NCBI GenBank assembly: GCA_026770585.1
Contig: MU646524.1
Coordinates: 168,162 to 185,074, forward strand
Length of the DNA stretch: 16,913 nucleotides
From: Baffinella frigidus
Taxonomy: Eukaryota > Cryptophyceae > Cryptomonadales > Baffinellaceae
Direction of reading: 5' to 3'
Every line of letters starts with the position of its first letter. Position 1 is the first letter of the stretch. Of this stretch, positions 1 through 7,452 are shown in pieces. The position numbers were made by a program, and so were the translations under genes. The notes under the pieces were generated by a model. The model searched no databases and was not told the origin of the DNA. It saw nothing but the letters and a program-made list of their open reading frames with translations.

Positions 1-431
1 CCCGCGCGAACCGCACACCAATGCACCCGACATCCAACAGCTAAATATACCCACAAAACAGGCTGGTCCATCGAATAGCCCCGACAGCCTAGAGTACAAG
101 TTTAAAACAAGAGCAACCTAAAAGGCGTGTAGAACCGATTTGGTTCGCGTCAAGGACCGTAAAAAGACATCCAGGACTAAACGCTTCCGTACCCCCCAAA
201 CAGGCTGGCGCGTACCTAGTGCTCCGTGCCTCCCGGAAATCTGCGTAAGCTCTACTTCAACGCTTTTCGTCAAGCCATGGCGCGCCCGCGTTATGCCGAG
301 CGTCGCCAATTCCCCAATTCTCCAAAAGTCTCGGGACTTCTCCAAAAGTCGCGAGGGTTCTCCAGCGTCGGGCGCTGCGCGCATCACGCATGGCCACAGG
401 CATTAGGCTGGACCGCAGACATTAGGCTGAT
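1..431. other. Left-edge region, no supported gene
   Basis: Short open frames overlap on both strands, but none has a recognisable domain, a convincing start or splice sites. A 20-base tandem repeat of about 2.5 units (TTCTCCAAAAGTC...) occupies roughly 319-370, and an ACATTAGGCTG-like word is repeated at about 400 and 420, just before the first foldback element. I see no RNA gene here. Confidence 0.5.
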
Positions 432-552
432 AACAGGGGTACCTCGCTCATGAGAAACCGCCGCCCCCTGGGCCCTACAGTAGGCCTATGCCTCGGGCGC
501 TATGAGAGTCATTGGGGGGGGGGGGGGTTCTTGTGAGCGAGGTACTCCTGTA
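432..552. mobile_element. Foldback MITE, family 1, copy a
   Basis: The left end CAGGGGTACCTCGCTCAT is mirrored at the right by GAGCGAGGTACTCCTG. The interior is itself palindromic and rich in GGGCCC and TAGG words, with a run of about 15 G at 514-528. It has no coding capacity. The TA-flanked ends and CCTCGCT core resemble terminal repeats of pogo/Tigger-type Tc1/mariner elements, so a non-autonomous derivative of such a transposon is inferred. Confidence 0.8.
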
Positions 553-670
553 GGCCAGGATCACCAGGGAGTAGGCCAGGATAGCAGCCCCGTGTGAACG
601 CTACAGGAGGCTTAAGTACATTCTACGCCGACGTCCTCATAACCTTGCGTCCTTAGATGCCCTGAGAGCC
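553..670. repeat. Dispersed low-copy repeat, copy 1 (occupied site)
   Basis: The part from about 632 to 670 (GTCCTCATAACCTTGCGTCC...AGAGCC) recurs at 907-944 with small changes. The preceding CTTAAGTACATTCTAC also matches CTAAGTGAATCTAC at about 871. Copy 1 is interrupted by foldback element b directly after AGAGCC. A 10-base word TAGGCCAGGA occurs twice near 551-581. Confidence 0.65.
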
Positions 671-780
671 TACAGGGGTACCTCGCTCATAAGAAAACGC
701 TTCCCCCTAGGGATCCCCATAGGGCCCTAGTGTAGGGTCCTAGGGGGGGGGTGTTTTCTTATGAGCGAGGTACCCCTGTA
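671..780. mobile_element. Foldback MITE, family 1, copy b
   Basis: This is the cleanest copy: a 110-base near-perfect palindrome starting TA-CAGGGGTACCTCGCTCAT and ending in the exact complement, CCCCTG-TA. The paralogous locus at 939-956 reads AGAGCC-TG-GATACCCACA. The element locus reads AGAGCC-[TA..TA]-GATACCCACA. The boundaries and a two-base TA target duplication are therefore visible inside the window. Confidence 0.9.
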
Positions 781-1104
781 GATACCCACACCCCGTGCGC
801 GCTGACGCCTTGTGGGTATCTAGGCTCTTGAGCTCTAAGGGCACCTGATGATGCAAGCTTATCAGGACTCCTAAGTGAATCTACTTTGGAGTGAATCTAC
901 TTTGGAGTCCTCATAACCTTGCGTCCGTAGGCACCCTTAGAGCCTGGATACCCACACGCATGCCAAGTGGCATGTCAGTCGTCGCGGAGTTTGTGACTTA
1001 GGTAAAATCACTCCGGCTATGCTTTATTGGGGCTATCCCCAGACCAACAGAGGAGCGGCCCGAAAGGGGTCGATCAGAGCGGAGGTCCACTTAGTAGGCA
1101 TGAG
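781..1104. repeat. Dispersed repeat copy 2 with empty site; hairpins
   Basis: No gene is visible. GATACCCACA...TGTGGGTATC (781-820) is a perfect 10-base inverted repeat. GTGAATCTACTTTGGA is tandemly duplicated at 875-906. The segment 907-956 is the second copy of the dispersed repeat and carries the unoccupied insertion site. A small hairpin lies at about 959-974 (CATGCC..GGCATG). The word GCGGAGGTCCACTT is at 1079-1092 and recurs at 1226-1239, on the other side of foldback element c. Confidence 0.6.
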
Positions 1105-1225
1105 TACAGGGGTACCTCGCTCATAAGAAACGCCCACCCCCCTGGGACCACCACAGGGCCCGAGGCATAGTCCTTCTATAGGGTCCTAGGAGAAGGCGGT
1201 TTTTTATGAGCGAGGTACCCCTGTA
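1105..1225. mobile_element. Foldback MITE, family 1, copy c
   Basis: TACAGGGGTACCTCGCTCAT at the left and the complementary GAGCGAGGTACCCCTGTA at the right bound a 121-base palindromic element with the family's GGACCACCA..GGGCCC interior. A 14-base word repeats on both sides (1079-1092, 1226-1239). It is not directly adjacent to the left end, so it is not a simple target duplication. Confidence 0.85.
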
Positions 1226-1254
1226 GCGGAGGTCCACTTTGTAGTAACAGTAGT

Positions 1255-1328
1255 CCCATGCCTACAGCTGTAGGGCCCTGTGGTGGTCTTAGGGGGGCGC
1301 TGTGTCTTATGAGCGAGGTGCCTCTGTA
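1255..1328. mobile_element. Half foldback MITE, family 1, copy d
   Basis: Only the central part (ATGCCTACAGCTGTAGGGCCC) and the right arm (TCTTATGAGCGAGGTGCCTCTGTA) remain; the left terminal arm is missing. The right end carries family-specific substitutions. It lies directly next to copy c, with only about 30 bases between. Confidence 0.7.
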
Positions 1329-1405
1329 CATGTAGATATTTACTGCACCGCGCCGCGTGCACCAACATTCCCTGGCTGTCGCCCCCGTTATCCCCACCAC
1401 CTCTT

Positions 1406-2479
1406 TCACCACCTGAGTCCAAGTTTCGCCAACCCGCGGGACAAGAAATCCCTGCGGACAGGTCGCATCCTGTCTGGGGAAGAGCGGTCCAGGTTTCTGT
1501 CCACGGGCGTGAGAGTTTCCGGCGCCGGCAGCATTCTCGACAATCTGTTTGTTGCAGCGGCGGGCGAAGAACCAGCGGAGGCGCGGCTCTCCCTTGACGG
1601 CAGCCGTGCCCAGAAAGTTTTGGGAGCGGTGGTGCTGGGAAGAAGGCTGCCCGCGGTCGTCTCGCTGCGGTCGAGGGGTTCTGCCGAGGCCGAGCGCCCC
1701 TTCTCAGCAGGCTCCGAATCTTCGCTGGTCACTGATCCATTCTTGGTGTGCTTTCCTTTGTGCCGCAGCATTCCCGATCGCGGGCCCACGAGCGAGTCAG
1801 GCGAGACCCTGGCTGATTCCAGCGAGCCCTTGAGCCACGACCCGACTTCCGCTCGCCCTTTTTTCGAGCCCTTGGTGCCGTCCGCTCCGCCTTTCGCTAC
1901 GGGGGATAAGTGAGCCTCCGTGAGTCCCGCCCCTGATCTCGCCCGCTGCTTGCTCGACCAATGCACGGGCTCTGCCTCCTGCCAGTCCAGCGCGTCCGAC
2001 GGTATCCGATCCATCCACGAGAGTTTTTCCGCGTCTTCCGGTGACATGGCCGGACCCTCATCGGGTTCGTCCCAGACAGCCGCGCGCTCCGCGGTGCGGG
2101 GTGGCGGCGCACGGGCAAACAGCGACGACTGGCGCTCCTCGGAAGCTGCGCGCTTCGCACGCAGTTCCCCGCGCGTTGGCGTCCTTTGCAGGGCTTGCCC
2201 CTTGTCCCACTTGACAGCGGACACCGGCGCGGCACCCTCTAGAGACTCGCCCTCGCCCACCTTTCGCGTGGCCGGCAACCTGGACAGCAGAACGCCCTTC
2301 CGTGTCTCTTCTATCTTCATCCTTTCCTGCACGTTCACGACAGCGAGATCGTCCAGGTCCTTTACCGATTTCGCGGCATCCGCAATCGTACGCTTCTCCG
2401 CTTCCGTTAACGGCCTCTTCTTCACAGGTTCTGGCTTCAGCCAGACCCGCCGCCGCCTTTCCTCCTCGGTCTCCTCCAT
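1406..2479 (-). CDS. Hypothetical basic, low-complexity protein (probable gene)
   Basis: I do not recognise the family. The frame is open for 357 codons from the ATG at 2479 to a TGA at 1406. I chose this start (MEETEEERRRR) because the upstream in-frame extension to 2596 is translated from a 27-28 base minisatellite. The N-terminal 60 residues are charged and helical in character (PLTEAEKRTIADAAKSVKDL). Two tryptophan motifs follow (WMDRIPSDALDW near residue 150), then a Ser/Pro/Arg-rich, probably disordered tail. No signal peptide or membrane segment is visible. A GT donor-like site (CAG-GTGGTG) lies just before the stop, so the 3' end may instead be spliced. The segment covering the leader and the first ~60 codons was copied in inverted orientation to 4391-4783. 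The plus-strand frames over this gene look like shadows. Confidence 0.5.
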   Translation of the reverse strand: MEETEEERRRRVWLKPEPVKKRPLTEAEKRTIADAAKSVKDLDDLAVVNVQERMKIEETRKGVLLSRLPATRKVGEGESLEGAAPVSAVKWDKGQALQRTPTRGELRAKRAASEERQSSLFARAPPPRTAERAAVWDEPDEGPAMSPEDAEKLSWMDRIPSDALDWQEAEPVHWSSKQRARSGAGLTEAHLSPVAKGGADGTKGSKKGRAEVGSWLKGSLESARVSPDSLVGPRSGMLRHKGKHTKNGSVTSEDSEPAEKGRSASAEPLDRSETTAGSLLPSTTAPKTFWARLPSRESRASAGSSPAAATNRLSRMLPAPETLTPVDRNLDRSSPDRMRPVRRDFLSRGLAKLGLRW

Positions 2480-2712
2480 CGAGTCCCCCCTTCCGTCTAC
2501 GGGGTTGCCGAGTCCCGCCGTCCGTCTACGGGTTTGCCAATTCCCGCCGTCCGAAAAGGGGGTGCCGAGTCCCACCGTTCGTCTACGGGGATGCACGAGG
2601 CATGGCCGGGACTGTGTCGTTGTGCCCCGTTCTCGAGGAAGCGTCCACGCCGGTCGTTGATTTCGTTGATTTCGTCAGGGCGATTTTTCTGTCTTTCTAT
2701 TGCCTTTTTAAA
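2303..2712 (-). repeat. Inverted segmental duplication, source copy
   Basis: The reverse complement of this stretch recurs at about 4391-4783 with only scattered substitutions. It holds the putative promoter/leader of the leftward gene and its first ~60 codons. Relative to the other copy it keeps a 21-base stretch with two GAAATCAAC units at about 2657-2677. It also contains about four copies of a 27-28 base minisatellite (CGTAGACGGACGGCGGGACT...) between roughly 2480 and 2600. Confidence 0.85.
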
Positions 2713-2836
2713 ACATACTTGTAGTCCCTCTTTTTTGCGAGACTCCAAAGTTGACGAATTTGTACCACGAACCCAGGATGTCAACTTGAGAAAGTGTCCA
2801 GGGCTCGACGCTTCCTTGGCAGTTGGGGACGGCGCC

Positions 2837-3158
2837 ATGGCGCACATCAACGCGGGGAACGCCCTCTTCTACAAGTCGTGGGTCGTCGGCGAGCGGCGAG
2901 CGATGGAAGAGCGGAGACTCGGGCTGTGTGACAAGAAGGGGGCGCTGCTGAGCAAGGTGGTGCGGCCAGTCCAGACGTCTCTTCACTCGATGGCCTCGCC
3001 ACGCAAGTTCCGAGAGGGGGCGGAGGGCGTGCGGCAGCTCTCGCTCGAGGAATACGTGCACGCCAAGGCGTTCGCGCAGATACACACTCCTTCCACCCCT
3101 CGCGACTCCATAGCCTCCGAAGGCAGCAACACGGTATTTCGCCGCTTCAGCCCTGTGC
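2837..3158 (+). CDS. Possible first exon, divergent hypothetical gene
   Basis: An ATG in a good eukaryotic context (GGCGCCATGGCG) opens a frame with a natural-looking composition (MAHINAGNALFYKSWVVGER, then LSLEEYVHAKAFAQIHTP). It continues to a TAG at 3230-3232. Candidate donors are ACG-GTATTT (3134, phase 0) and TGC-GTACTT (3159, phase 1). A good acceptor with a pyrimidine tract ends at 3235 (CCCCTCTCTAGCAG-GAATAC). From there one frame reads EYGATPPLSARNP and onward. The gene would be divergent from the leftward gene, with 357 bases between the two ATGs. I do not recognise the protein, and the end coordinate is a guess. Confidence 0.35.
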
Positions 3159-3235
3159 GTACTTCTCTCCAGGATGCTCCTCACTTACACAGGCACACCC
3201 ACTCCTTTCCACTTACCCGGGCCCCTCTCTAGCAG

Positions 3236-4049
3236 GAATACGGGGCAACTCCCCCGCTGAGTGCGCGGAACCCCGCATCTACTCAGCGACATGTCCATTA
3301 CGGCCAATCGATGAAGTACCTCCCCACCCCTCTCAGCTTCTGCTGCACTGCAAGTCTGAACCAGCTGGACCTGGACCAAGGCCTCAAAGCAGCAGGCTCC
3401 AGGGGCCTGGCCACGCACCACACTCCACGCAGCGCCGGGCGCGGCGGCAGCGCCCCCCACTCCGCCTCCTGGAGAGTGGTGGACGCCCTGAAAATATTTA
3501 GGGCTGCGCCTACGCCTAGGTACCAGCTGCTGCCCCACACAGCAACCCGCTCTGCGCTTCCGGAGATCTGGTGCCCGGTGTTGGGGTGGCACTTGTGCCT
3601 GCCTTCCCCCTTGTCTCATATCCTCACCCACCCTGTGCTCAACACCACGGTCGGTGCGGCGTGGCCCTGCACTAACCCCCAACGCCTGCACCCTAAACCA
3701 GCTACGTCAAAAACATCGAGACGGGGCGGCAGGCTTGCAAGTCGCGGCCAGTCGTCGTGCGCACGGGGGTCGCTCCGATCGCGTCCATGATCCTCCCGCG
3801 GCAACCCGCGTACGCGCCTGGCGCGCGTGCTGCGTCGGTTGTCAGCAACTCGACGGTTGCCTCGGTGGCCTCGGCTGCCTCGGTTGCCGCCAGCTCTTCT
3901 CGGTAGCAGGGGGGGGGGGGGGGGTCTGTGTGCACTGTCTTTTTTATGTACACTTCATTCAGATATGCCGGAAGGCTGATGATCCAGGCTCGCAGTTTGC
4001 AGTGACGTGTGACGTAGTGTTGTGTACACGGTGCTGCATCGCTTGCACG
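3236..4049. other. Region with one possible exon, otherwise no supported gene
   Basis: A possible second exon of the divergent gene begins at 3236 after a good acceptor, and a GT follows at about 3315, but the frame beyond has no convincing coding character. A 9-base tandem repeat (CCTCGGTTG type, four units) lies at about 3853-3888, and a run of about 16 G at 3909-3924. I see no RNA gene. Confidence 0.4.
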
Positions 4050-4173
4050 TACAGGGGTCCCTCGCTCATATGAAACTGCCCCACCCCTAGTAGGACCACC
4101 GTAGGGCCCTAGGCATAGGCCATCCGTAGGTTTCTAGGGGGATACGGTTTCTTATGAACGAGGTACCCCTGTA
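4050..4173. mobile_element. Foldback MITE, family 1, copy e
   Basis: Left end TACAGGGGTCCCTCGCTCAT, right end ATGAACGAGGTACCCCTGTA, with the family interior GGACCACCGTAGGGCCCTAG between. It is 124 bases long and non-coding. Scattered mismatches between the arms suggest an older copy than b. Confidence 0.85.
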
Positions 4174-4224
4174 TGCCTAGGGCCCTACAGGGCTTGCTCG
4201 AATACAAGGTCACACCAAAAAAGG

Positions 4225-4390
4225 GGGGGGGTGGGTGGACGTTCAATTCAACGTCCACCAAAAAGGGGTGTGGTGGGCGGACGTTGAATTTAACGTCCGC
4301 AGAAAAGGGGCGTGGTGTGGACGTTAAATGTGTCCTTAAATTTAGCAATGTTCGCGAAAAACGGGCGTGTGCGGACGTCAAATTCAGAAA
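4225..4390. repeat. Minisatellite of palindromes, ~43-46 base units
   Basis: Each unit holds an AAAAGGGG..GTGG spacer and a GGACGTT..AACGTCC palindrome. Unit 1 (4234-4259) has arms GGTGGACGTT and AACGTCCACC. Unit 2 (4277-4300) has arms GCGGACGTT and AACGTCCGC. Later units (about 4315 and 4370) are decayed. The array abuts the inverted segmental duplication. It has no credible coding potential. Confidence 0.75.
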
Positions 4391-4783
4391 TGTATTTTTA
4401 AGGCAATAGAAAGACAGGAAAAATCGTCCTGACCGGCGTGGACGCTTCCTCGAGAACGGGGCACAACGACACAGTCCCGGCCATGCCTCGTGCATCCCCG
4501 TAGATGAACGGTGGGACTCGGCACCCCCTTTTCGGACGGCGGGAACAGGCAAACCCGTAGACGGACGGCGGGACTCGGCAACCCCGTAGACGGAAGGGGG
4601 GACTCGATGGAGGAGACCGAGGAGGAAAGGCGGCGGCGGGTCTGGCTGAAGCCAGAAGCTGTGAAGAAGAGGCCGTTAACGGAAGCAGAGAAGCGTACGA
4701 TTGCGGATGCCGCGAAATCGGTAAAGGACCTGGACGATCTCGCTGTCGTGAATGTGCAGGAAAGGATAAAGATAAAAGACACA
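4391..4783 (+). pseudogene. Inverted partial copy of the gene at 1406-2479
   Basis: This stretch repeats, in reverse orientation, the leader and first ~60 codons of the leftward gene: ATG at 4607, then MEETEEERRRRVWLKPEAVK. Differences are few: one Pro to Ala, one Met to Ile, silent changes, and a missing 21-base GAAATCAAC-containing stretch. Homology stops at about 4783. The frame then runs 23 codons into unrelated sequence and ends at TGA 4850-4852. It is either a truncated pseudogene or a new short gene using the duplicated promoter. High identity implies a recent event. Confidence 0.7.
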
Positions 4784-4848
4784 GCTCAACCATTCCCTCG
4801 TTTCTTAAATGTTAAAAACGAGCCACCGGCTACAGCGGTTCCTCGCGA

Positions 4849-4978
4849 CTGAGGACAAACCCTACAAGGACACACGCCCCAGGATAGAAGAAATATATTT
4901 CATTCACTCAACCACATCTCTCTCTACCCTCCCCTAACACCCCCTGAGTCCCGTTTGAGTCCCGTTTACGTTAGAGTG
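4849..4978. repeat. Dispersed repeat X, left part of copy A
   Basis: GGATAGAAGAAATATAT and the following ~100 bases align with 6990-7106. The repeat continues at 5122 after an inserted foldback element (TAGTGCAGCACACGCG.. against TAGTACAGCACACGCG.. at 7107). It includes the tandem pair GAGTCCCGTTT (about 4945-4966). It is non-coding as far as can be seen. Confidence 0.65.
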
Positions 4979-5121
4979 TTCATAGGATAACGGACTGAAA
5001 ATGGGGTAGTTAGGCCTACGGTATTGACTACGGTAGCCCGTAGGGGCCTAGGGGGGCTCCTACGGAAAAAACCTACGGCCTACCGTAGGTAATACCGTAG
5101 GCCTAATTACCCCATTTTTAA
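4979..5121. mobile_element. Foldback element, family 2
   Basis: The left arm AAAATGGGGTAGTTAGGCCT (from 4998) is matched by the complementary AGGCCTAATTACCCCATTTT (ending about 5119), with only a few mismatches over about 40 bases per arm. Comparison with the uninterrupted relative at 7095-7125 places the insertion limits at about 4979 and 5121, with a TT/TA dinucleotide at the ends. There is no coding capacity. It is probably another non-autonomous DNA transposon. Confidence 0.75.
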
Positions 5122-5350
5122 TAGTGCAGCACACGCGTTCCGCAGTCCGCCTCAGGCCACGAGTCGATGAACAGTCGTCCAGATTCGCCACAGGGGCACC
5201 TCCTGGAGAGATTGATAATTTATTGCCAAACAACCAGCGTCAGCGCCGCACATGATACGCATTGTGCCACTTACTGTACCCCATGTCGGCCGCTCATACG
5301 AGCATTTTCCGGATGGGTTTTAAATCTACCTCCTACAGGCACCTCCTACC
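5122..5350. repeat. Dispersed repeat X, right part of copy A, plus 34-base unit
   Basis: The stretch 5122-5196 continues the alignment to 7107-7155, ending CCAGATTCGCCAC. At 5222-5260, ATTGCCAAACAACCAGCG... is a single unit of the 34-base repeat that is tandem at 8509-8610 and reversed at 9645-9679. No gene is visible. Confidence 0.6.
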
Positions 5351-5467
5351 TACAGGGGTACCTCGCTCATAAGAAACTGCCCCCCCTGGGACCACCATAG
5401 GGTCCTAGTCATAGGCCTAATGGAGGGTCCTTAGGGGAGGCGGCTTCTTATAAGAGATATCCCTGTA
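5351..5467. mobile_element. Foldback MITE, family 1, copy f
   Basis: The left arm TACAGGGGTACCTCGCTCAT is intact, while the right arm is decayed (CTTCTTATAAGAGATATCCCTGTA, with the GAGCGAGGT core broken). The interior GGACCACCATAGGGTCC matches the family. Confidence 0.8.
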
Positions 5468-5559
5468 CCGTGCAGGGAGACCTTGACTGTGAACACTTTT
5501 GCTCGAGGGTCGGTCGGGCGTCTTGACTTATTACCATAGGGTTCTGCATCTCAAATTTA

Positions 5560-6075
5560 GGTTCAGGGTTGAAAGTAGAAGGCTCAGGGTTCAGGGTTCA
5601 GGGTTCAGGGTTCAGGGTATCGGGCACAGGGTTCAGGGGTTCAGGGTACAGGGTACAGATACAGAGTACAGGGTACAGATTTCAGGGTTCAGGGTTCAAG
5701 GTTTATGGTTCAAGGTTCAAGGTCAAGGGTTCAGAGTTCAGGGTTCAGGTTTGAGGGTTTAGATTTTAGGTTTTAGAGTTCAGGGTTTAGAATTCAGGGT
5801 TCAGGGTTTTGGGTGCAGGGTTCAGGGTGCAGAGTGCAGAGTGCAGGAGTTCAGGGTTCAGGGTTCAGGTTACAGGGTACAGGTTGCAGAGTTTAGGGAT
5901 CAAGATTTATGGTGCAGGGTTTAAGGTTCAGAGTTCAGGGTTCAGGTTTGGGGGTTTAGGATTCAGGGTTTTCAGGGTTTGGGGTTCAGGGTTTCGGGTT
6001 TTTGGATTTCAGGGTCCAGGGTTCAGAGTTCAGAATTCAGGGTTTAGGGTTCAAGGTTTAAGGATCAGGGTTCCT
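5560..6075 (+). repeat. TTCAGGG heptamer array
   Basis: About 500 bases of imperfect heptamers, mostly GGTTCAG, with GGTACAG, GGTTTAG and GGTTCAA variants. The G-rich strand is the plus strand, as in every other array here. Its translation ([12 protein letters not shown]) is an artefact. No exon boundaries are clear on either side, so I cannot say whether it is an intron. A half MITE follows directly. The 90 bases before it (5468-5559) show nothing. Confidence 0.9.
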
Positions 6076-6080
6076 CCTCC

Positions 6081-6160
6081 AGGACCCTACAGTAGAACTA
6101 TGCCTAGGGCCCGATGGTGGTCCAAGGGGGGGGGGGGGCGCTGAGCGAGGTACCCCTGTA
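6081..6160. mobile_element. Half foldback MITE, family 1, copy g
   Basis: The centre (GGACCCTACAGTAG..ATGCCTAGGGCCC) and right end (GAGCGAGGTACCCCTGTA) are present. The left terminal arm is replaced by the end of the heptamer array. A run of about 13 G precedes the right end. Confidence 0.75.
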
Positions 6161-6298
6161 CATACAATCGGAGAGTGGAGGGAGGGGGGAGGTCGGAGTC
6201 AGAGCCTGGCACGAGAGGACCAATTCGACAGAGGGAGATGTTTCGCTGCCGAGAGGCAAAGCGGGTTGAGAGGCGGGGACTCTGGGGATAGAGTCCCG

Positions 6299-6403
6299 TA
6301 TCCCTCAAGTGGCCAGTAGGCTCATGCGCCCTACCGTAGGGCCCTATGACTTGCCCAGGACCTGGCGTGGGTCTTTTGCGACCCCCTGGCCACTTAAGGG
6401 ATA
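6299..6403. mobile_element. Foldback element, family 3, copy 1
   Basis: TA-TCCCTCAAGTGGCCAG at the left and CTGGCCACTTAAGGGA-TA at the right form an almost perfect 18-base inverted repeat around a short non-coding core of 105 bases total. A second copy lies at 8418-8504. TA at both ends suggests TA target duplication. Confidence 0.75.
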
Positions 6404-6453
6404 GGATGCCCGGAGTGACTGTACCGGAGTGACTGTACCACAGTCACGTCCAC

Positions 6454-6572
6454 TGCAGGGGTACCTCGCTCATAAGAACCAACCCCCCCCCTAGGACCAT
6501 CATAGGGCCCTAGGCAGAGGCCTACGGTAGTGTCCTAGGGGGGCGGTTTCTTATGAGCGAGGTACCCCTGTA
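6454..6572. mobile_element. Foldback MITE, family 1, copy h
   Basis: The left end TGCAGGGGTACCTCGCTCAT and the right end ATGAGCGAGGTACCCCTGTA are well preserved, with arms continuing inwards through CCCCCCTAGGACC. It is 119 bases long. Confidence 0.85.
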
Positions 6573-6807
6573 GAACAAGCGCCTGGGTGCTGAGATTCGC
6601 CAGAGGGACCATTTCGCCATGGCGAGGAGTTGAAGGACATATGCGTGAAAACGCGTGTACACGTGACGGGCATTGATACATGTGTGTGTCTCGGACTCGA
6701 ACTCGCCGTCGCGCGTGTCGCATGATTCTGTCGATGCCCACCAGCAGCTGCCGCACCAAGTACATGCAGAGCGTCCTCTCAGATTCGCACTGCACGGACC
6801 TCGCGAC
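6573..6807. other. Intergenic spacer with one half of a direct repeat
   Basis: No supported gene. The part 6762-6807 (ACATGCAGAGCGTCCTCTCA...) is repeated at 6931-6987 on the other side of foldback copy i. Confidence 0.5.
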
Positions 6808-6931
6808 AACAGGGGTACCTCGCTCATAAGAAACTGCGCGCCCGTAGGACCCTACAGAAGGCCTATGCCTCCAGGGCCCTATGGTGGTCCTACGGGGGGG
6901 GGGAGTTTCTTATGAGCGAGGCAATTCTGCA
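6808..6931. mobile_element. Foldback MITE, family 1, copy i
   Basis: The left arm AACAGGGGTACCTCGCTCAT is intact; the right end is degraded (GAGCGAGGCAATTCTGCA). It sits exactly between two ~45-base direct repeats. Confidence 0.8.
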
Positions 6932-7296
6932 CATGTAGAGCGTCCTCTCAGAATCGCACAGCACGGACAGGCACCAGACCTCGTGACGAAGGACACACAC
7001 TTGAAAGACGCACCCCCCCGGATAGAAGAAATATATATTTATTCATTTAACCGCATCTTTCTCCGCCCACCTCCAACACTCCGTCAGTCCTATGTATGTT
7101 ACAGTGTAGTACAGCACACGCGCTCCGCAGTCCGCGTCTCGACCAGATTCGCCACACCTCTCACGGTGCGGCTGAGAGGGCAGCCACTTATGGCGTGACA
7201 AGTGGACCGCACTAAGTTGACCACTCTCGGCGCAGCTCTGCGCGTCACTCTCGCCAGTCTGATGACAACGCCCCCCTCCCTAGCACCACAGGGCCC
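6932..7296. repeat. Second direct repeat and dispersed repeat X copy B (empty site)
   Basis: The stretch 6931-6987 repeats 6762-6807. The stretch 6990-7155 is the uninterrupted relative of 4849-5196 and lacks the family 2 foldback element: GTG-TA-GTACAGC at 7104-7113 is the empty site. I see no gene to 7296. Confidence 0.6.
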
Positions 7297-7422
7297 CACC
7301 GGGGTACCTCGCTCATGAAAAATCGCCCGCCCGCCCCCCAGGACTATCGTATGGCCCTAGGCATAGGGCCTACTGTGGGGTCCTAGGGGGAGGCACGTTC
7401 TTATGAGCGGGGTACCCCTGTA
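7297..7422. mobile_element. Foldback MITE, family 1, copy j
   Basis: The left end is slightly decayed (CACCGGGGTACCTCGCTCAT) and the right end intact (GAGCGGGGTACCCCTGTA); it is 126 bases long. It lies 30 bases downstream of the proposed stop codon of the long minus-strand gene, so it would fall in the 3' untranslated region and could form a strong RNA hairpin. Confidence 0.8.
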
Positions 7423-7452
7423 GGCATCGGCCGTCTGCAGGGTCAGACAGCC

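Noticed and set aside
118-453. Overlapping short frames on both strands at the left edge
   Set aside because: No domain, poor start context, mutually overlapping, and partly a 20-base tandem repeat.
1302-2660. Plus-strand frames over the leftward gene
   Set aside because: One starts within a half MITE, and they are antisense to the frame whose start region is duplicated as a unit; no better motif content.
5560-6075. Frames rich in FRVQGSG
   Set aside because: A pure translation of TTCAGGG heptamers with no start context or domain.
433-7422. Many short frames containing GTSLIR or its antisense
   Set aside because: They are translations of the foldback MITE ends, identical at every copy and without gene context.
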